Shown here: in pieces, positions 36,947 through 49,592 of the stretch
Layout: every line of letters starts with the position of its first letter
Position numbering within the stretch: position 1 is the stretch's first letter
Origin: Sialis fuliginosa
Lineage: Eukaryota > Arthropoda > Insecta > Megaloptera > Sialidae
Direction: 5' to 3'
Length of the DNA: 64,000 nt
Assembly: GCA_961205875.1 (NCBI GenBank)
Contig: OY540812.1
Coordinates: 9,610,001-9,674,000, forward strand
Translations under genes and position numbers: made by a program
The notes under the pieces: generated by a model
Seen by the model: only the letters and a program-made list of their open reading frames with translations
The model's database searches: none
What the model was told of the DNA's origin: nothing

Positions 36947-38222
36947 TACCTACTCTGTAGATTTAAGTTTGTTCAGTCCATTTATATTATTTGTCATTAT
37001 AATTTTTGTAGCTATTTTGTGTATGATAATTTTAAATTTAATGTAACATATTTCAAGCATAGGGTAATAGATTATAGATCGGAAATTATTAAAATCAATC
37101 AACTTATATATTTAAAAAAATATACTCCTTCAAAATAAAGATGGTATATATTTTTACATAAATGTCAGCACACGTCCCTTAACTTCCGAGAATATTTTAT
37201 ATAATGCTTTCACAATTCACCTGTTGGTTCTAGAGTCAAAGGTAGTCGACCTAGTGAAACGTGCTAAGATCATAAATAAAATTGGATACTCTAAAATGTC
37301 CTTTGAATTATAATTTTTTAACAATTCATCAAAACAAAAATGAATTTATAAGTGCATTATTTTGTTTTTATATCTATACTATTTGAAGTAATAATAATAA
37401 TTAGACTATTTTAAATTAAATTTATGTATTTATTTAAAATTCAAACAATATTTGTATTGTACCGATAAACTAACAACAATGTGAAAAAATCGAAATAAAA
37501 TTAATCAATATAAAAAAAGAATTTTTATTAATAATCATAAGGATATAGAATACTAATATAGAACAAAAATGTTATGTATTCTTATACATACGAGAATATA
37601 TATTAAAGTTAAGTATATAAAGGTTCGTATGTAATATTATAGAAATATTGGTGTTACCAGTCAATACCAACGCTGGAAACATCAATAATATGCTTTATTT
37701 TTGTATAGGCTGTAATTCAATGTATAATGGTGAACTGAAACACACCTGTTGTTTATATTTATTTTTAGAAAAACACAAAGAGACATTTTATATTATTTAT
37801 AACTTTTATGGAAATGCACATTTGAATATTTTAGACGCAAATACTTTTATATTGACAAAGTTTTAAAAATAAATGCATGTTATAAAGAATTTGTTTGCGA
37901 CCAAAATCTATAACCAAAGTTACTCTTTCTCTGTTGTCTATGGATTTTAAAAAGTTAGTTGTGTTATACAGGAGCAGAAATTGTTGCACCCATTAAAACT
38001 TTTGATCAGCATACTTTGAACTATTATTTCCACAAAAAATTTCAACCAAAAGATAAAATTCATTTCTTTTGTGCGGATCCTTTTTTTGCTCTACTGTTAA
38101 AGCTCTTCATTTGCGGACATAAGTTTAAAAACTAAAAGTGTCCTCTATAACTTCTAAAAGTTTGTCGGTATGTTTACGGGACATTCTGTATATATTTTTT
38201 GAAAAGTACTTCACAGATTGTA
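36947..38222. other. AT-rich stretch, no gene seen
   Basis: A 72-codon frame at 37648-37866 has no recognisable domain. TATACAGGAGCAG near 37970 and GACATTCTGTATATA near 38188 could be decayed element ends but are too weak to call. Confidence 0.45.
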
Positions 38223-38674
38223 CAGATAAGTTCCGTTTTTACGAGTTAATTGGTTCCTAACATCCGTTCATAAAACGAGAACTCGTAAAGTGAGAACAAA
38301 GATCAAGTCATAAGGAAAACTCATCAAACCGGGAACTAGTAAAGCGAGAAATACTCTCAGAATGTACGTCCTTATACCTTTTTTGTATTGTATTATTTTA
38401 TAAATGTATCAAATAAAGCCGGATCTGAAAACAATAATAAAGGCGACATATAATGATTGACCGATTGCATACATATTTTATTAGATTTTTCGATTTGTAC
38501 TTGAAATAACTCAACAACGTTGCAGTTGTATGGATTTTATATTACTGTAATGAAACTTCTATTGATTTGTAATTTATATCTTAAAATTCATTGTTTAATA
38601 AATAGAGTTGAAGATAATATATACTGATGAATAATTTTCTTTAATTATTTATGTGACGGCATTGTACTTATCTG
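38223..38674. mobile_element. Probable pogo/Tigger-like MITE
   Basis: TA-CAGATAAGTTCCG at the left and, read inward from the right, TA-CAGATAAGTACAATG share an 11-base terminus, CAGATAAGTWC. The left half contains 'TTTTTACGAGTTAATTGG', 'CGAGAACTCGTAAAGTGAG' and 'GGGAACTAGTAAAGCGAGAA', the repeated 'cgagaactcg' style of pogo/Tigger termini. 452 bp, no transposase. Confidence 0.5.
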
Positions 38675-38704
38675 TAATTTACAATAATCAAATTAATTTA
38701 TATA

Positions 38705-39264
38705 GCGTGGGTTGAAAATGTTTCAGACAAATGTTTCATGGTTTCGAGGTAGGTCACTTTAATGGGTTTTCAGGTTCAATTTTTCCTTTTCAAATCTAAA
38801 CCTATATTTTTTGTTACAGATTCCTAATTTAAGAGATAAAAGAAACAATTTTTGTGTGAAACATTTTTTTCTGAAAATGTCAATTTTTTATGATATGGAG
38901 AAATTTCTGGATTTTTATAATTGTTTACCCAAAAATTACTAATTTTTAAGAACAGTCGCAAGAGGTAAAAAGTGCTTAGATCTAAGCAAAGATATAATAA
39001 AAAAATGACATTTTCAGAAAAAATGTTTCAAACAAAACTTGTTTCTTTTATGTCTTAAATTAGTAATCTGCAACAAAATATATATGTATGTTTAGATTTG
39101 AAAAAGTTTAACCTGAAAACCCATCAAACTGACCTTTCTAATGTCACCCACAATGTCAATATTTAGCCCCTTCGAAACCATGAAACTTTTGTCTGAAACA
39201 TTTTTTCTGTAAATTCGTTATTTCAGAAATAATCCGTTGGATAGTTTTAAAAAAAAACACCCAG
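38705..39264. mobile_element. Foldback element, arms about 240 bp
   Basis: 38705-38930 and 39000-39264 mirror each other (AATGTTTCAGACAAATGTTT, ATGGTTTCGAGG, GGGTTTTCAGGTT, GTCAATTTTTTAT). The right tip ends CACCCAG followed by TA; the left tip (GCGTGGGTTG after TATA) is a little shortened. It is composed much like the foldback at 25954-26700 and is probably a related non-autonomous family. Confidence 0.72.
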
Positions 39265-41611
39265 TATATTTACTTTTAGAACAATCTATTATATTATGTT
39301 TTGTTTTGAAAATTGGATGGAAAATAACTTTACAAATGATTTAATACTTAATTATTTTTTTGAATTAATAGTATAAAAATCAATCATATAACATCCTATT
39401 ATATTCATGACATATTTTGACTATTTAAATATTTTTGTTTTATGTATATCCAACGAACGGCACTGTGTTTGTATGTGTATTTACACAGAGGTTAAATTAC
39501 TATATTATTTGTGAATGGATACGTATCATAACGAATGCTAGTATAAACTAATTAGTGGTAGCCAAATATGCATGTGTAATGTGTAATGGCTATAGCTAAT
39601 TCACAGCTTGTTAAGTATGAACATCGCAATCCTATGGAATTATAAATTTGGTTTATGGATTAATATTCCATTTTATAGTCAGCTGAATAATTTCCTGAAA
39701 GTCTAAAATATGTAAAAATCATTATATGTATATCTATGTTGATGAAGTTATGCAAAACACAAAAAATAATATAGTAAAATCAACAATTTTTGCATCGATT
39801 AATATTTTGTTATTTTTAATTAAAAATTTCGGTATGAATATGGAACTACATATACATGATTTCTATGTTCTTTAATATCTGTTTAAATAATTTTTAATAT
39901 ATGAAAAATTTCAATAGGATTTGTCAGAAATAAAACTCACTTTGTTTTATAAATACTAGTTTTCTAATGTCCTTAAATTTTGAGGATGGTTTTCACCCCT
40001 TCAATAGCTGTTTAGGCATGTACAAAAATAAATATTTTTGAACTACAAAAATACCAAGTCTTATCAAAATTAGTAAGATAATACTCGCAACGTTCACTTT
40101 TTAGACGAAAAAGTTACAAAATTTCGAATATTTCTAAAACCTCTACTCCGATTAGCACCAAAATCAACACGTCTGGAGTACTTACTGAGACAAACATTTT
40201 CCCCAAAAATAATTTAGATCAGTGCATTTTTACAGTAATTATCGTGAACGAAAAAAATTCTACATCAGACACACGCACAGCCGCCATGCGGAAATCAAGT
40301 TTTCTTTACGTTTTGAAGGTAGTACAATCAGAATCTGCTTTTATCTCGGACACGATTTTTCAACGGTATTATAATAATAATAATAAATAAATTTCTATTA
40401 AAACATGGAAGTAATAATCTATTTAATTATTTTTTGTTGATGTGTATGAAAATTCAACAAATACTTATACTAAAACATGTAGGTACTTGGTATTAATAAA
40501 TATTTAATAATTCTTGAATAATACATAATATGCGAAGGATTGATTGAAATATTATACAACTTATATAAGATCATTCACATGTCTGCATATGTCCTTTATG
40601 AATCTATATTTATATACGAATGTGGAAAAATCTTGGAGAAATTTTACTTGCTCAACAGAGCATACAAAATAACGACAACTTCTCAAAAACAAAACCATAT
40701 TCATGGTCATTCTAGCATCAAAACTCACTTGTGTCAGCGAACATGTCGTGTACAGTGTGATTCAAAATAAACGACTCACATATTTATTTTAATAAACATA
40801 AAATATATTTATGATCGCTCGATTACCAATGTAGATTTTATAGTCCAGTCAATAGGTATTTTTTTATTGCAAAAATAGACCGACTCAATTTTTTTAAATT
40901 GTAACTCTCACTTGATTGCAAATGTTACTAACCGAAATAGAATTCTGAAATTCATGTTTAATAAGCTACTAGAAAAATTTCAAATATCAAAATTAATTTT
41001 AACATTTCGAAATATTTTCTTATTACAATCTAATCATAAATAATAACATGATTTATTGTTAGTTAAGTTAAAAAAATTTAAATATAAAAATCATTTACTC
41101 TCTAGGAAATTTTTTGAGATAAAAGAAATTTTACGTATATGTTAATTTTTTTCATTATTTCTGTATCTCCATTTATATTAGAGCAAACTCGAAAACGTAA
41201 ATTTTAATTAACCGATTGTTTAATATAAAAAGTAGGTAACTAATCTCATTTAAGGGATACGAACGAGAAACACAGTTAACTTTACATGGTTACTAAATCT
41301 ACACTTTATTATCTTTATGTACCTCATAACTTTGTTGTTTTCATTTAAAATAATTATTTTTAATTTAAGGTCTTCGTTATCTCAGCAATTTCAATTAAAA
41401 AAATGTTTTACATTGTATTTTTTATTTAGTAATTACCCCGTGATTCGTATCTTTATAAATATTGCATTTTAATGAAAAATAGATATAAAAACAAATATAT
41501 TAAAAACGAAATGGTCAAAAATTCTCATAAAATAAATTTAATTAATATAAACTATCATCATTTCAATTTTTTTATGCAAGTACTTACTTCAACACACATA
41601 GTTCTGATAGC
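39265..41611. other. AT-rich intergenic stretch
   Basis: A 76-codon frame at 40540-40770 shows no motif. An ATAATAATAATAATAA run lies at 40370-40388. TA followed by CAGTGTGATTCAAAATAAAC at about 40752 looks like a decayed Tc1/mariner-type end without a partner. Confidence 0.45.
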
Positions 41612-41905
41612 TATCTATCTATATCTAAAAGAGAGAAGTTATGAGTGACTGACTCATCAACGCCCAGTTTAAACTCCTTGATCTAGAAACGTGAAATTTT
41701 ATGGGATTTCTTATTAACCATCTTCTAAGAATATATTTTCTGAAATTCAACCTCTAAGGGGTGCTAAACTTTTAATTTTATTTTAATACGTTTATCTGCT
41801 TTAGAATTTGTTTAAAATTTTTATTATTAAAGTAAAAATACGCTTAAATCTTGATTTTTTAAAGGTCAATCCTAATAGTGGTAGAAAATTGGTTCAGACT
41901 CGTAA
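41612..41905 (+). repeat. Dispersed repeat of the 'gtgactgactcatcaacgc' type
   Basis: TGAGTGACTGACTCATCAAC followed by GCCCAGTTTAAACTCC, GTGAAATTTTATGGGATTTC and TGAAATTCAACCTCTAAGGG is a recognisable insect repeat. Its later part corresponds to the units inside the piggyBac-type element at 7707-8740. Non-coding and degenerate. Confidence 0.6.
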
Positions 41906-42458
41906 AAATTGTATTACGTATATATAAATGTTCATAAAAAGGAATACAGCAAAGGTGAAACTGCAGATGGGCTGTTAGTTATAATTTGGTAATATCCAAT
42001 ATTTCATAAAATGATACGAATACAAACTAATACTGTATTTAAAATACAATAAAAACTAGAAATAACATTTATTATTTATTAGGTAAGTATCTTAAATTCT
42101 TAAGTTGGTATTACTACTTGTCTTAATGAATATATGATTATGAGTAAAAATGAATATACATAATTTTTGAATGCTTGCTACAACAATTAAAACCGTTATT
42201 TAGACACCTGAATTTTTGTTATATCATAAATACATACATACAAATATGTAATTTTAAAGATTAAAAGACAATCGCGAGTTCGAAATACCATTGTTAGAAA
42301 AGTAGAGCATATTTATGTACATATACCTACATGTACCTCAAACACATTTTTACTTGATTATTCTGAACGCACAAAAAATTAAATTGCATTATACAAATTT
42401 ATAAATGTATATATATTTTTGACTAATAATATCTTTTATGTGCGTACCTATTTTTAGC
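41906..42458. other. AT-rich stretch, no gene seen
   Basis: No feature recognised up to the perfect palindrome. Confidence 0.45.
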
Positions 42459-42492
42459 AATATGATAAAAACACCGGTGTTTTTATCATATT
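42459..42492. repeat. Perfect 34-bp palindrome
   Basis: The half-site AATATGATAAAAACACC is followed directly by its exact reverse complement, with no spacer; the centre is ACCGGT. All 17 base pairs match and the match stops at 42458/42493. It could form a hairpin in either strand. It may be the fused ends of a lost element or a protein-binding dyad. Confidence 0.9.
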
Positions 42493-43493
42493 TTTATTTT
42501 CATTCTGTACACGTTTAGCATATAAAACGTGACGTCTTGTTAATAAACCAGAGTTAAAAGTAACATACATTTCTATTTGGGGAAATATTCGGTCGGATCA
42601 GTGTATAGATGTAAAGCTAAATATAGAATTATATACAAATATATATATAAAATAATAATTATTAATACACCTCTAATATATTTGGTATTTTTTAAAATTT
42701 AGATGATGTACTATATTTAATTTGAATCTAACATTTTTAACAAAATAATAATAATTTACTTTCTGTAAAATTGTTTTTTTAAATGAAAATAATATAATGT
42801 GGTTTAAATCTCGATTACTAAATTATAAAATTTTGTATATGGATGCATACATGGGTATTAGATATAATATTTTAAGTTACATTTCTTATTTTTAAATAAG
42901 ATATTTAAATATCTCTAAATTGAATCATTTGTTCTATTTATTATTAATTATTTTGGAATTTATTGTTGGTTTTTAGCCTCATTTTTCGATAGTGCATGTT
43001 AAGTCATTTGTTTTAATATTATTGATAATGATTCACTTAAATTATCCGGTTCATACTTTTGATAGCCCTGTATAAAGTACACACCTACACATGTTTAGAA
43101 ACAAATAAAAATGTGTCAAAAACTGATCGATTTCTAGTCCGTACATGGGCGTAATGACATCCGCTAGATTTCGGAGGCACTATGTATACACACGTTCTGA
43201 TAGGATTCGACATGTGAACAGTGATGGCCCGTGTATGGGGTTAAAACATTTGATTTCTTCCTTTGAGAATCTTTGAATAATCGTTTAAAAGCTAAAATAT
43301 CTTCACCAAACAGTGAAGAGAATTGAATTATTTTTTTTAATGAATTATAAAAATGACAAAGATTAAACAATTTAGATTTTTTTCTCGAGATTTTCTTAAG
43401 AAATGGCCATTAAAATTTAAAATTATGTGTTTAAAATAAGTAAGAGTTCTGATCAAGAAAATAAAAATGTTTTACCTTTACACATCGAAAATA
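42493..43493. other. AT-rich stretch with a possible transposon end
   Basis: CAGTGATGGCCCGTGTATGG near 43218 resembles a hAT-type start, but no partner or 8-base duplication was seen. The 68-codon minus-strand frame crossing it (43164-43370) is not recognisable. Confidence 0.4.
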
Positions 43494-44252
43494 TCTATAT
43501 ATGTTCGTTTGTGTTTTTAGACTCGGAACCGATTTCAATGCGGTTTTCACCAATAGTTAGATAATATTTCTTTGCATGTTTGTAGCTATTAATATTTTAT
43601 GAAAACCTAAGATTTAACATCAAAAAGCTAAAAAAATCTTTATCAAGTCGTGTTTTGTTTCCATGATGTCACTTAGGTATATAAAAACATAATACCTAGC
43701 CATGAAATACAGAATTATATAATTTACGGATTCAATATTTTATTTCATTAATTTAGGATACTGTGATCACGTCTCTTTCAAATATTTTGTTGAACATTTG
43801 GATGATTTTTGACATACATATGTTAACAATTAAATATTTTGAAATACCTATATTGATTGAAAATTGAAATAGAAAGAAACATCACACTTCCATGAAAGGT
43901 AAAATATCAAAATTGATTATGATTGTTGCTAACCTTTTTTGATTTTCATACAAATTCTAAGACGGGACCTGGTGTTTCCTGGGAGTTTGAAAATATAATT
44001 TTACACGATTTTCTCAGTAACTACTAAACAGATTTTATTCCGCTTTTCACTAATGGATAAATTAAGTTTAAATATATAATTTGTGGTTCTTTTGTGCAAA
44101 TTTCACTAACAATAAGTAGGAAAAAAACAATTCGTGGTGAACCGTGTGTTGTGGGCGTGTTGGGTGAGTATGTGGAGTGGGCATGTGAAATATTTAAGGT
44201 CACTATGATTTTGTGGATATTAAGTCAGGTAACACCGAACCCAATGCGCTAG
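43494..44252 (+). mobile_element. Family D Helitron-like element, full-length copy
   Basis: It starts TCTATATATGTTCGTTTG after an A and ends CCCAATGCGCTAG before a T, matching the Helitron terminal pattern (5' TC, 3' CTRR, A/T insertion). Near the 5' end is ACCGATTTCAATGCGGTTTT followed by CACCAAT; in the second half are GGGACCTGGTGTTTCCTGG and GGTGAACCGTGTGTTGTG. 759 bp and non-coding. Shorter copies are at 6735-7102 and 44738-45337, all in the same orientation. Confidence 0.7.
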
Positions 44253-44737
44253 TATATAATAAATCTAGTGTTTTTTTTTTAATGTTATTTTTCAGATGTT
44301 ACATAATCGTATGAAAGTACTATAATATTCATGAGATCGATCGATTTTTATTTCCCGTTAATATTATTTCGAATTCAAACTACATAATTATTTAAAACAC
44401 CTGTATAAACATTATGTTCTGATAGACTTGATGAGGTATAATAATATAACTTTACTTAAAAGTAAACAAAAGTTTATTTATGCACCGTCGATACCGTTCA
44501 AAACAAACATCGAAAATATTAGTTCGAGGACCGCCAATGGGTGTGTGAGAATGTGTGGGCGACAAACGGCCACAGTTAGACAGACGCCAATACTGTCCGG
44601 ATCAATGTTGTTGCAATTGGCCGAATGGTTGATTTTGTATAGTCGGTCACCTTCAGTTTGTTGTTTATGTTTAATTGTTTGTTTGTTATATTCCATATAT
44701 TGGAAGTTGGTACCGATTTATCTCTTTATATTAAAAT
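44253..44737. other. Spacer between two family D copies, higher GC part
   Basis: 44520-44680 is noticeably richer in G+C than its surroundings. Frames of 103 codons (plus) and 72 codons (minus) are open there on opposite strands. Neither has a recognisable domain, and overlap of both strands argues that they are compositional by-products. Confidence 0.4.
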
Positions 44738-45337
44738 GATTGTTCGTTTTTATTAGGTTTATAGACTCAAGAATTACTGAACCGATTTCAATGCGGTTTT
44801 CACCAATGGTTTTTCTGTGCAAATTCGTGCTATTAATATTTTTATGAAAACGTAAGATTTAACATAAATAGACTAAAAAAAAAACCTTTATTAAGTCGTG
44901 TTTTGTTTCTATCATGTCAAAGCATAAAACTGTTATTTATATAAAAACACATTAGCTATTCAATAAAGAATTCTATGAATTTGAATAAAAATTGAAATAT
45001 AAAGAAAAATTTCACTTCCAAGAAAGGTAAAATATCGAAATTAGTTATTTTGATTGTTGGTAAGCTATTTATTTATTTATTTTTGATTTTCATACAAAAT
45101 CAAAGGCGGGACCTGGTGTTTCTTGGGAGTTTGAAAATATAATTTTACACAATTTTCTCAATAACTACTGAACGGATTTTAATCCGGTTTTCACTGAAAG
45201 ATAAGTTTAGGTGTATAATTTTTGTATATTTTGTGTAAATTTAATGAAGTCGGAAAAAAAACAATTCGGGTGAACCGTGTGTGGTGGGCATGTTGGGTGG
45301 ACATGTCTTGTGGGCATGATTACTTTATGTTTAATTG
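44738..45337 (+). mobile_element. Family D Helitron-like element, 3'-truncated copy
   Basis: It follows the same order as 43494-44252 (ACCGATTTCAATGCGGTTTT, then TTAAGTCGTGTTTTGTTTC, then GGGACCTGGTGTTTC, then GGTGAACCGTGTG). It stops after GGCATGATTACTTTATGTTT without the AATGCGCTAG terminus. Confidence 0.65.
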
Positions 45338-46020
45338 TTTTTTGTCTATACAGGAAATGGTTCTATATTAAGTGTAGTGTAAATTTTATTTATTTTTGTT
45401 TTCATTTATTTTTTTTCTTAATTTCATTGTGAAAATAGAAATTTTGTAGACAGAGCTAGAGTATCCCAGTCCTTGATTAAAAAAAATAATTTCATACGAA
45501 ATACTTATTATATAGACTAATATACATATGTTTATGGGGTATTTAAAATAACTGTCAATATTAATATAATAAATATATATCAGTATTTTTTCTAAATAAT
45601 AAAATATCTTCACATAAACATTTTATTTGATGTCATATTATTGTTATCCTTTTTACAAGAGTATAATAATTATTTTCTTTGTGCCTACTTATTTTGTTTG
45701 ATCAAAAAAGTATCATTACAAAACACTTAACAAAGAAACAAGATCAAATACTAAAAATATTGTATATAATGTAGCTCCAGATATTCAGCGAAAATATTTT
45801 GTTGTTGAATACCAAGGTATGTATAATATATATTTTTGTATTCAATTTTTCACATAATTAAGGTATACTTATGTTTGTTAATTATATGCAGGTAGAAAAC
45901 GAATTTCATTAACCGCATGGTCTAAAAAACGAGTCGCGTTAGTGGGAGTAATTATTGCATATGTACAACAACAAACATCTGTTAAAAACTTTAAATCATA
46001 TACATACATAAATACATCTA
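45338..46020. other. AT-rich stretch, no gene seen
   Basis: A 75-codon minus-strand frame at 45386-45613 consists mainly of I, Y, S and K from AT-rich codons; no function can be assigned. Confidence 0.45.
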
Positions 46021-46537
46021 AGGTACAGGTACCAGTCTTGGACTCTTGTTTAATTAAATGTACTAAATTAGAAATATGTGTTGATATTTTATTACTGTTA
46101 TTACTCAATCATAATCTATAGACACTTCTCTAAAACAGCTTAATTTGATGACAACCGGTCAATGGGTGTCAAAACGGTGGACATTTAATTAATCTTATTA
46201 TTAATTATATATACATATTATCATGGCATCAATTTTACGATTCTTTATTTTATAACTTTTGTGTCTTAATACTTATTATTTTGTAATCATTAGCAAGTAT
46301 CTATCACTGGGTGCCTATTACTTTTTTTACTTTGTCCATTACTGGAGAAAAACATAAAGAAAAATAAAAGGCCATAATTTAAAACTTAAAAACTTTGGTA
46401 ATTAAAATTGATTCAATAAAGAATTACTTGTTTTATTAGTAACATGAGTTCATGAGAATTATAAAAAAGAAGTCCATCAATCCCAAAAAACAGTATATAA
46501 CTTACTCTTAAAGCGGCCAAGACTAGTGCCAGTATCT
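46021..46537 (-). mobile_element. Family B MITE, copy 3 (decayed right end)
   Basis: The left end AGGTACAGGTACCAGTCTTG follows TA. The right end is GACTAGTGCCAGTATCT followed by GA instead of CCTTA, so the right terminus and its TA have mutated. Same orientation as the 28455 copy. Confidence 0.82.
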
Positions 46538-49225
46538 GAATTTCTCTAAAATACCGACACGAAAAATATTTACGTAATAAAAATGAAACTAACAAAACAT
46601 AGTAAATTCTTGAATGTGTTGAATATAGTCACTGTCACCCCTTTCCGCTCCCCGGGTGGTAATCAATGATGAGTACATTACACTGATAATTAACCACGCG
46701 ATGTTGTATCTAATTCAGTTATCTTATCTATGGTACGGTATAGGGTATATATGTATATGAAAATTACTTTTTAATCCACCGCTAACGAAGTGAGAAAAGC
46801 ATCGGCAATTTGCATAATTTTGAACGTCTTCTAGCAGACTGCTTGGCCTCGTTACTGCCTTTACAAAAGAGATATTCGTTTTGATGAACAAGACGGCCGA
46901 GTGGGAATATCGTGTTTGATGTTTTTTGTGAGGTTTAATGATGAAATTCTTTAAGAAAAAGTATATAAAAAGAAAGCATGTGTGTCAGTTGTAATATCTC
47001 CATTATATTATGTCATATTCATTTCGGTAAGTGCTAGAATGATTTTATAATTCTTTTAAAAGGATTTTATTTATAAAGGCATTTAATATTCATTTAATGC
47101 AAGGAATAACATTAGAAATAAGGAATTGTAGTTGCATTGTTCTATTTTAAAAGCAATAAACATGTGCAATCAATCTAAATGTATTGTATTTTGTATTTTA
47201 GAAATTGTTTTATCTTCTATTTTTATATGTTTCTCTAAAAGAGTTTATTTTATAACACTTTTATGTTTCTATTGAATTTTTATGTTATGTATAAGTTGAC
47301 TATTGTTTCTTGTTTTTCGTATAAATAAATTTAAATCATTTTTATAGCTGATAATAAATAAAAAAGCGAAGACACAAAAATCTTAGTTCGTTTTATCTAC
47401 TAATGTTGTCACCATGACAACTGTTATTTAGTTACGTAAGATTTATAGAAATATATACTAAACATAATTTACCGGAAAAATGTCTGAGAAAAACTACTTG
47501 ATTTATATTTTATTTTAATGTAATACGTTTCTGCTTTATTAAATATAATATAAAAAATACATAAACATTATTCGGCTGTTAAAGTAATCAAATGATTTAT
47601 TTTATTTTACTAAAAGTTGATTCAATTTTCATATATAATTGACAAAGTCTCATGTTTATTTTTATATTTATATCTATGTAGGTACAGTGACATTTTAAAA
47701 TTGATTGTATGAATAATGTATCTACGTGTTCATTAAATATGTATGTAATATTAATTAAGCCAGAAAACTGTACAGCCAACATTTTGTTTAACCTTTTTTA
47801 AAATTATCTTTAATTATTTAAAATTTACAAAAAAAATGGTGGAGGTGCTGGATACACATGTACAAGAAATAAGTTATTTAATTAATAATATATATTTCTC
47901 TGGGATTTGTGAATCATTATTCCTTTTACACTCACCAACCGAGAAAATTATTAAACCGGAAAACGAATGTCGTTCCGCTGTCGTGAATTTTAGTTTTGAA
48001 AATGTTTACCTACCTTCATTTATTTCTGTGGAATTTCTCTTTATTAAATGAACTTTTTTTTCTAAAAGGCTACTTGTATCAAATAATTAAATAAAATAAG
48101 TTTAGGTGATATATTTTTGTTTTCTCGGTTTTTGAAAAGTATTAAAATTCATATCTTCTTAGCTCTAAAATTCTTACAGAAATTTCATTATTATGATAAT
48201 ACAAGGTAGTATGCTAATATGTACATTGTATTACGTTAACAAATAAACTGTCCATTTTTTTTAGTATAATCATTAAATCGATGGCCACATGATTGATGAC
48301 AATGTGCTTTCATGTTAAAAAGGATTTACGAAACCAAAATTTATCGTTAGAAATAGCTTTTTTATACCACTTTCTTCGTGTGCCATTCATTGTTATAGAT
48401 TCATTAATCAAAATTCCTACAATACGATTACTGTTTTTTTTTTTTCCTGAACACATACTTGACGAGTCGTGTTGAATTTAAATATTTTTAAAATGAATTG
48501 GGCGTGGGTTTTTGCGTTGGTTTAAATTGATTTCACCCAACACTTCTGTCAATTACATGATAGGTTCTGCACTTGTAGTTGTGTTATTTTAACTGATATG
48601 AAGTATAAAATTGGATTCAATGTAAAGCTCTTTGTTATTGACATTAACAATTTATATCTACGTGATGTAAAATGAATGATTGATTTTAGTAAAATATAAA
48701 ATAATGGAAACAAATTAAACGCGCATTATTTTAAATGAAATGAGAAATAGTGAAGACATTTAATAAATTATTCTAACACTTAATCAACTATTATAGCATT
48801 TGTAAACAATATTGAACAGTATTTTTTGTATTTTAGCAATAGTTAAGAAAATACTTTTTGTTCAATAAATAAATAAAAAAATGATTAGTTTTGGGTTGGT
48901 TAGTTTTCATTAGTTTTCGTTTAGGTCTATTCTAACACATTAATAACCTTATTTTATTGGGGGTGGGGGGTAATGGAACATCCAAAATTTTAATGCTCAA
49001 ACCGGAAAATGTTATTGATCAAAAAAATTATTTTTAATATCACACTTTATGTTTAGTATAATGCTCCGAATTCAAAATGTTATTGCTCAAATACAAGATA
49101 ATAAATAATACATAGAATGAATAGATTTTTTTTTATAATCAAAAATTTATTTTATAGTCAAGTGTAATATCTTTAAAAATAATTGAAAGAAAATTAATTC
49201 TAACAGGTTGAAATGTCGAAATTTT
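46538..49225. other. AT-rich intergenic stretch
   Basis: 2.7 kb without a supportable gene. Frames of 60-71 codons (47597-48051) are unremarkable. A GGGGGTGGGGGGTAATGGAA patch is at 48958-48977. Confidence 0.45.
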
Positions 49226-49592
49226 TAGGGGTAACTTTATGGGGCGGGGAACTTATTTTTTATATATAACGAGGTATATTTATTTTTATTTGAATAGCTC
49301 TCATTTAGTTTTATTTTAGAATTAAGAACAATAATTCGTTATGGAAAGAAAAATTGGGGAGACACAACGTTGAAAGTTATAAAATAAATGAATAAAATCC
49401 AATAGCCATCACTTTATCCCAAAAAGAAAATTATTCACATGATTATAATCAACATGTTTAATTCTTTACTATAACTTTTTAACAATACACTATACAAAGA
49501 AATATATTAAGTAAATGCAATTAATTTTTATGAGAGCTATCCTAACATAAAATAATTATACCCCGTTCCATTAAAAAATCCCCTGCAACACT
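49226..49592. mobile_element. Possible short foldback element
   Basis: TTAGGGGTAACTTTATGGGG ... GAGGTATATTTATTTTTATT ... ATAGCTCTCAT on the left is mirrored on the right. Read inward there it is CAGGGGATTTTTTAATGGAA ... GGGGTATAATTATTTTATGT ... ATAGCTCTCAT. The arms are diverged (about 90 bp each) and no target duplication is clear. Confidence 0.4.

Noticed and set aside
43218-43260. CAGTGATGGCCCGTGTATGG as a hAT left end
   Set aside because: No matching inverted end and no 8-base duplication could be found, so no element is called.
44428-44739. 103-codon plus-strand frame overlapping a 72-codon minus-strand frame
   Set aside because: Open frames on both strands follow from the locally higher GC; no recognisable motif in either.
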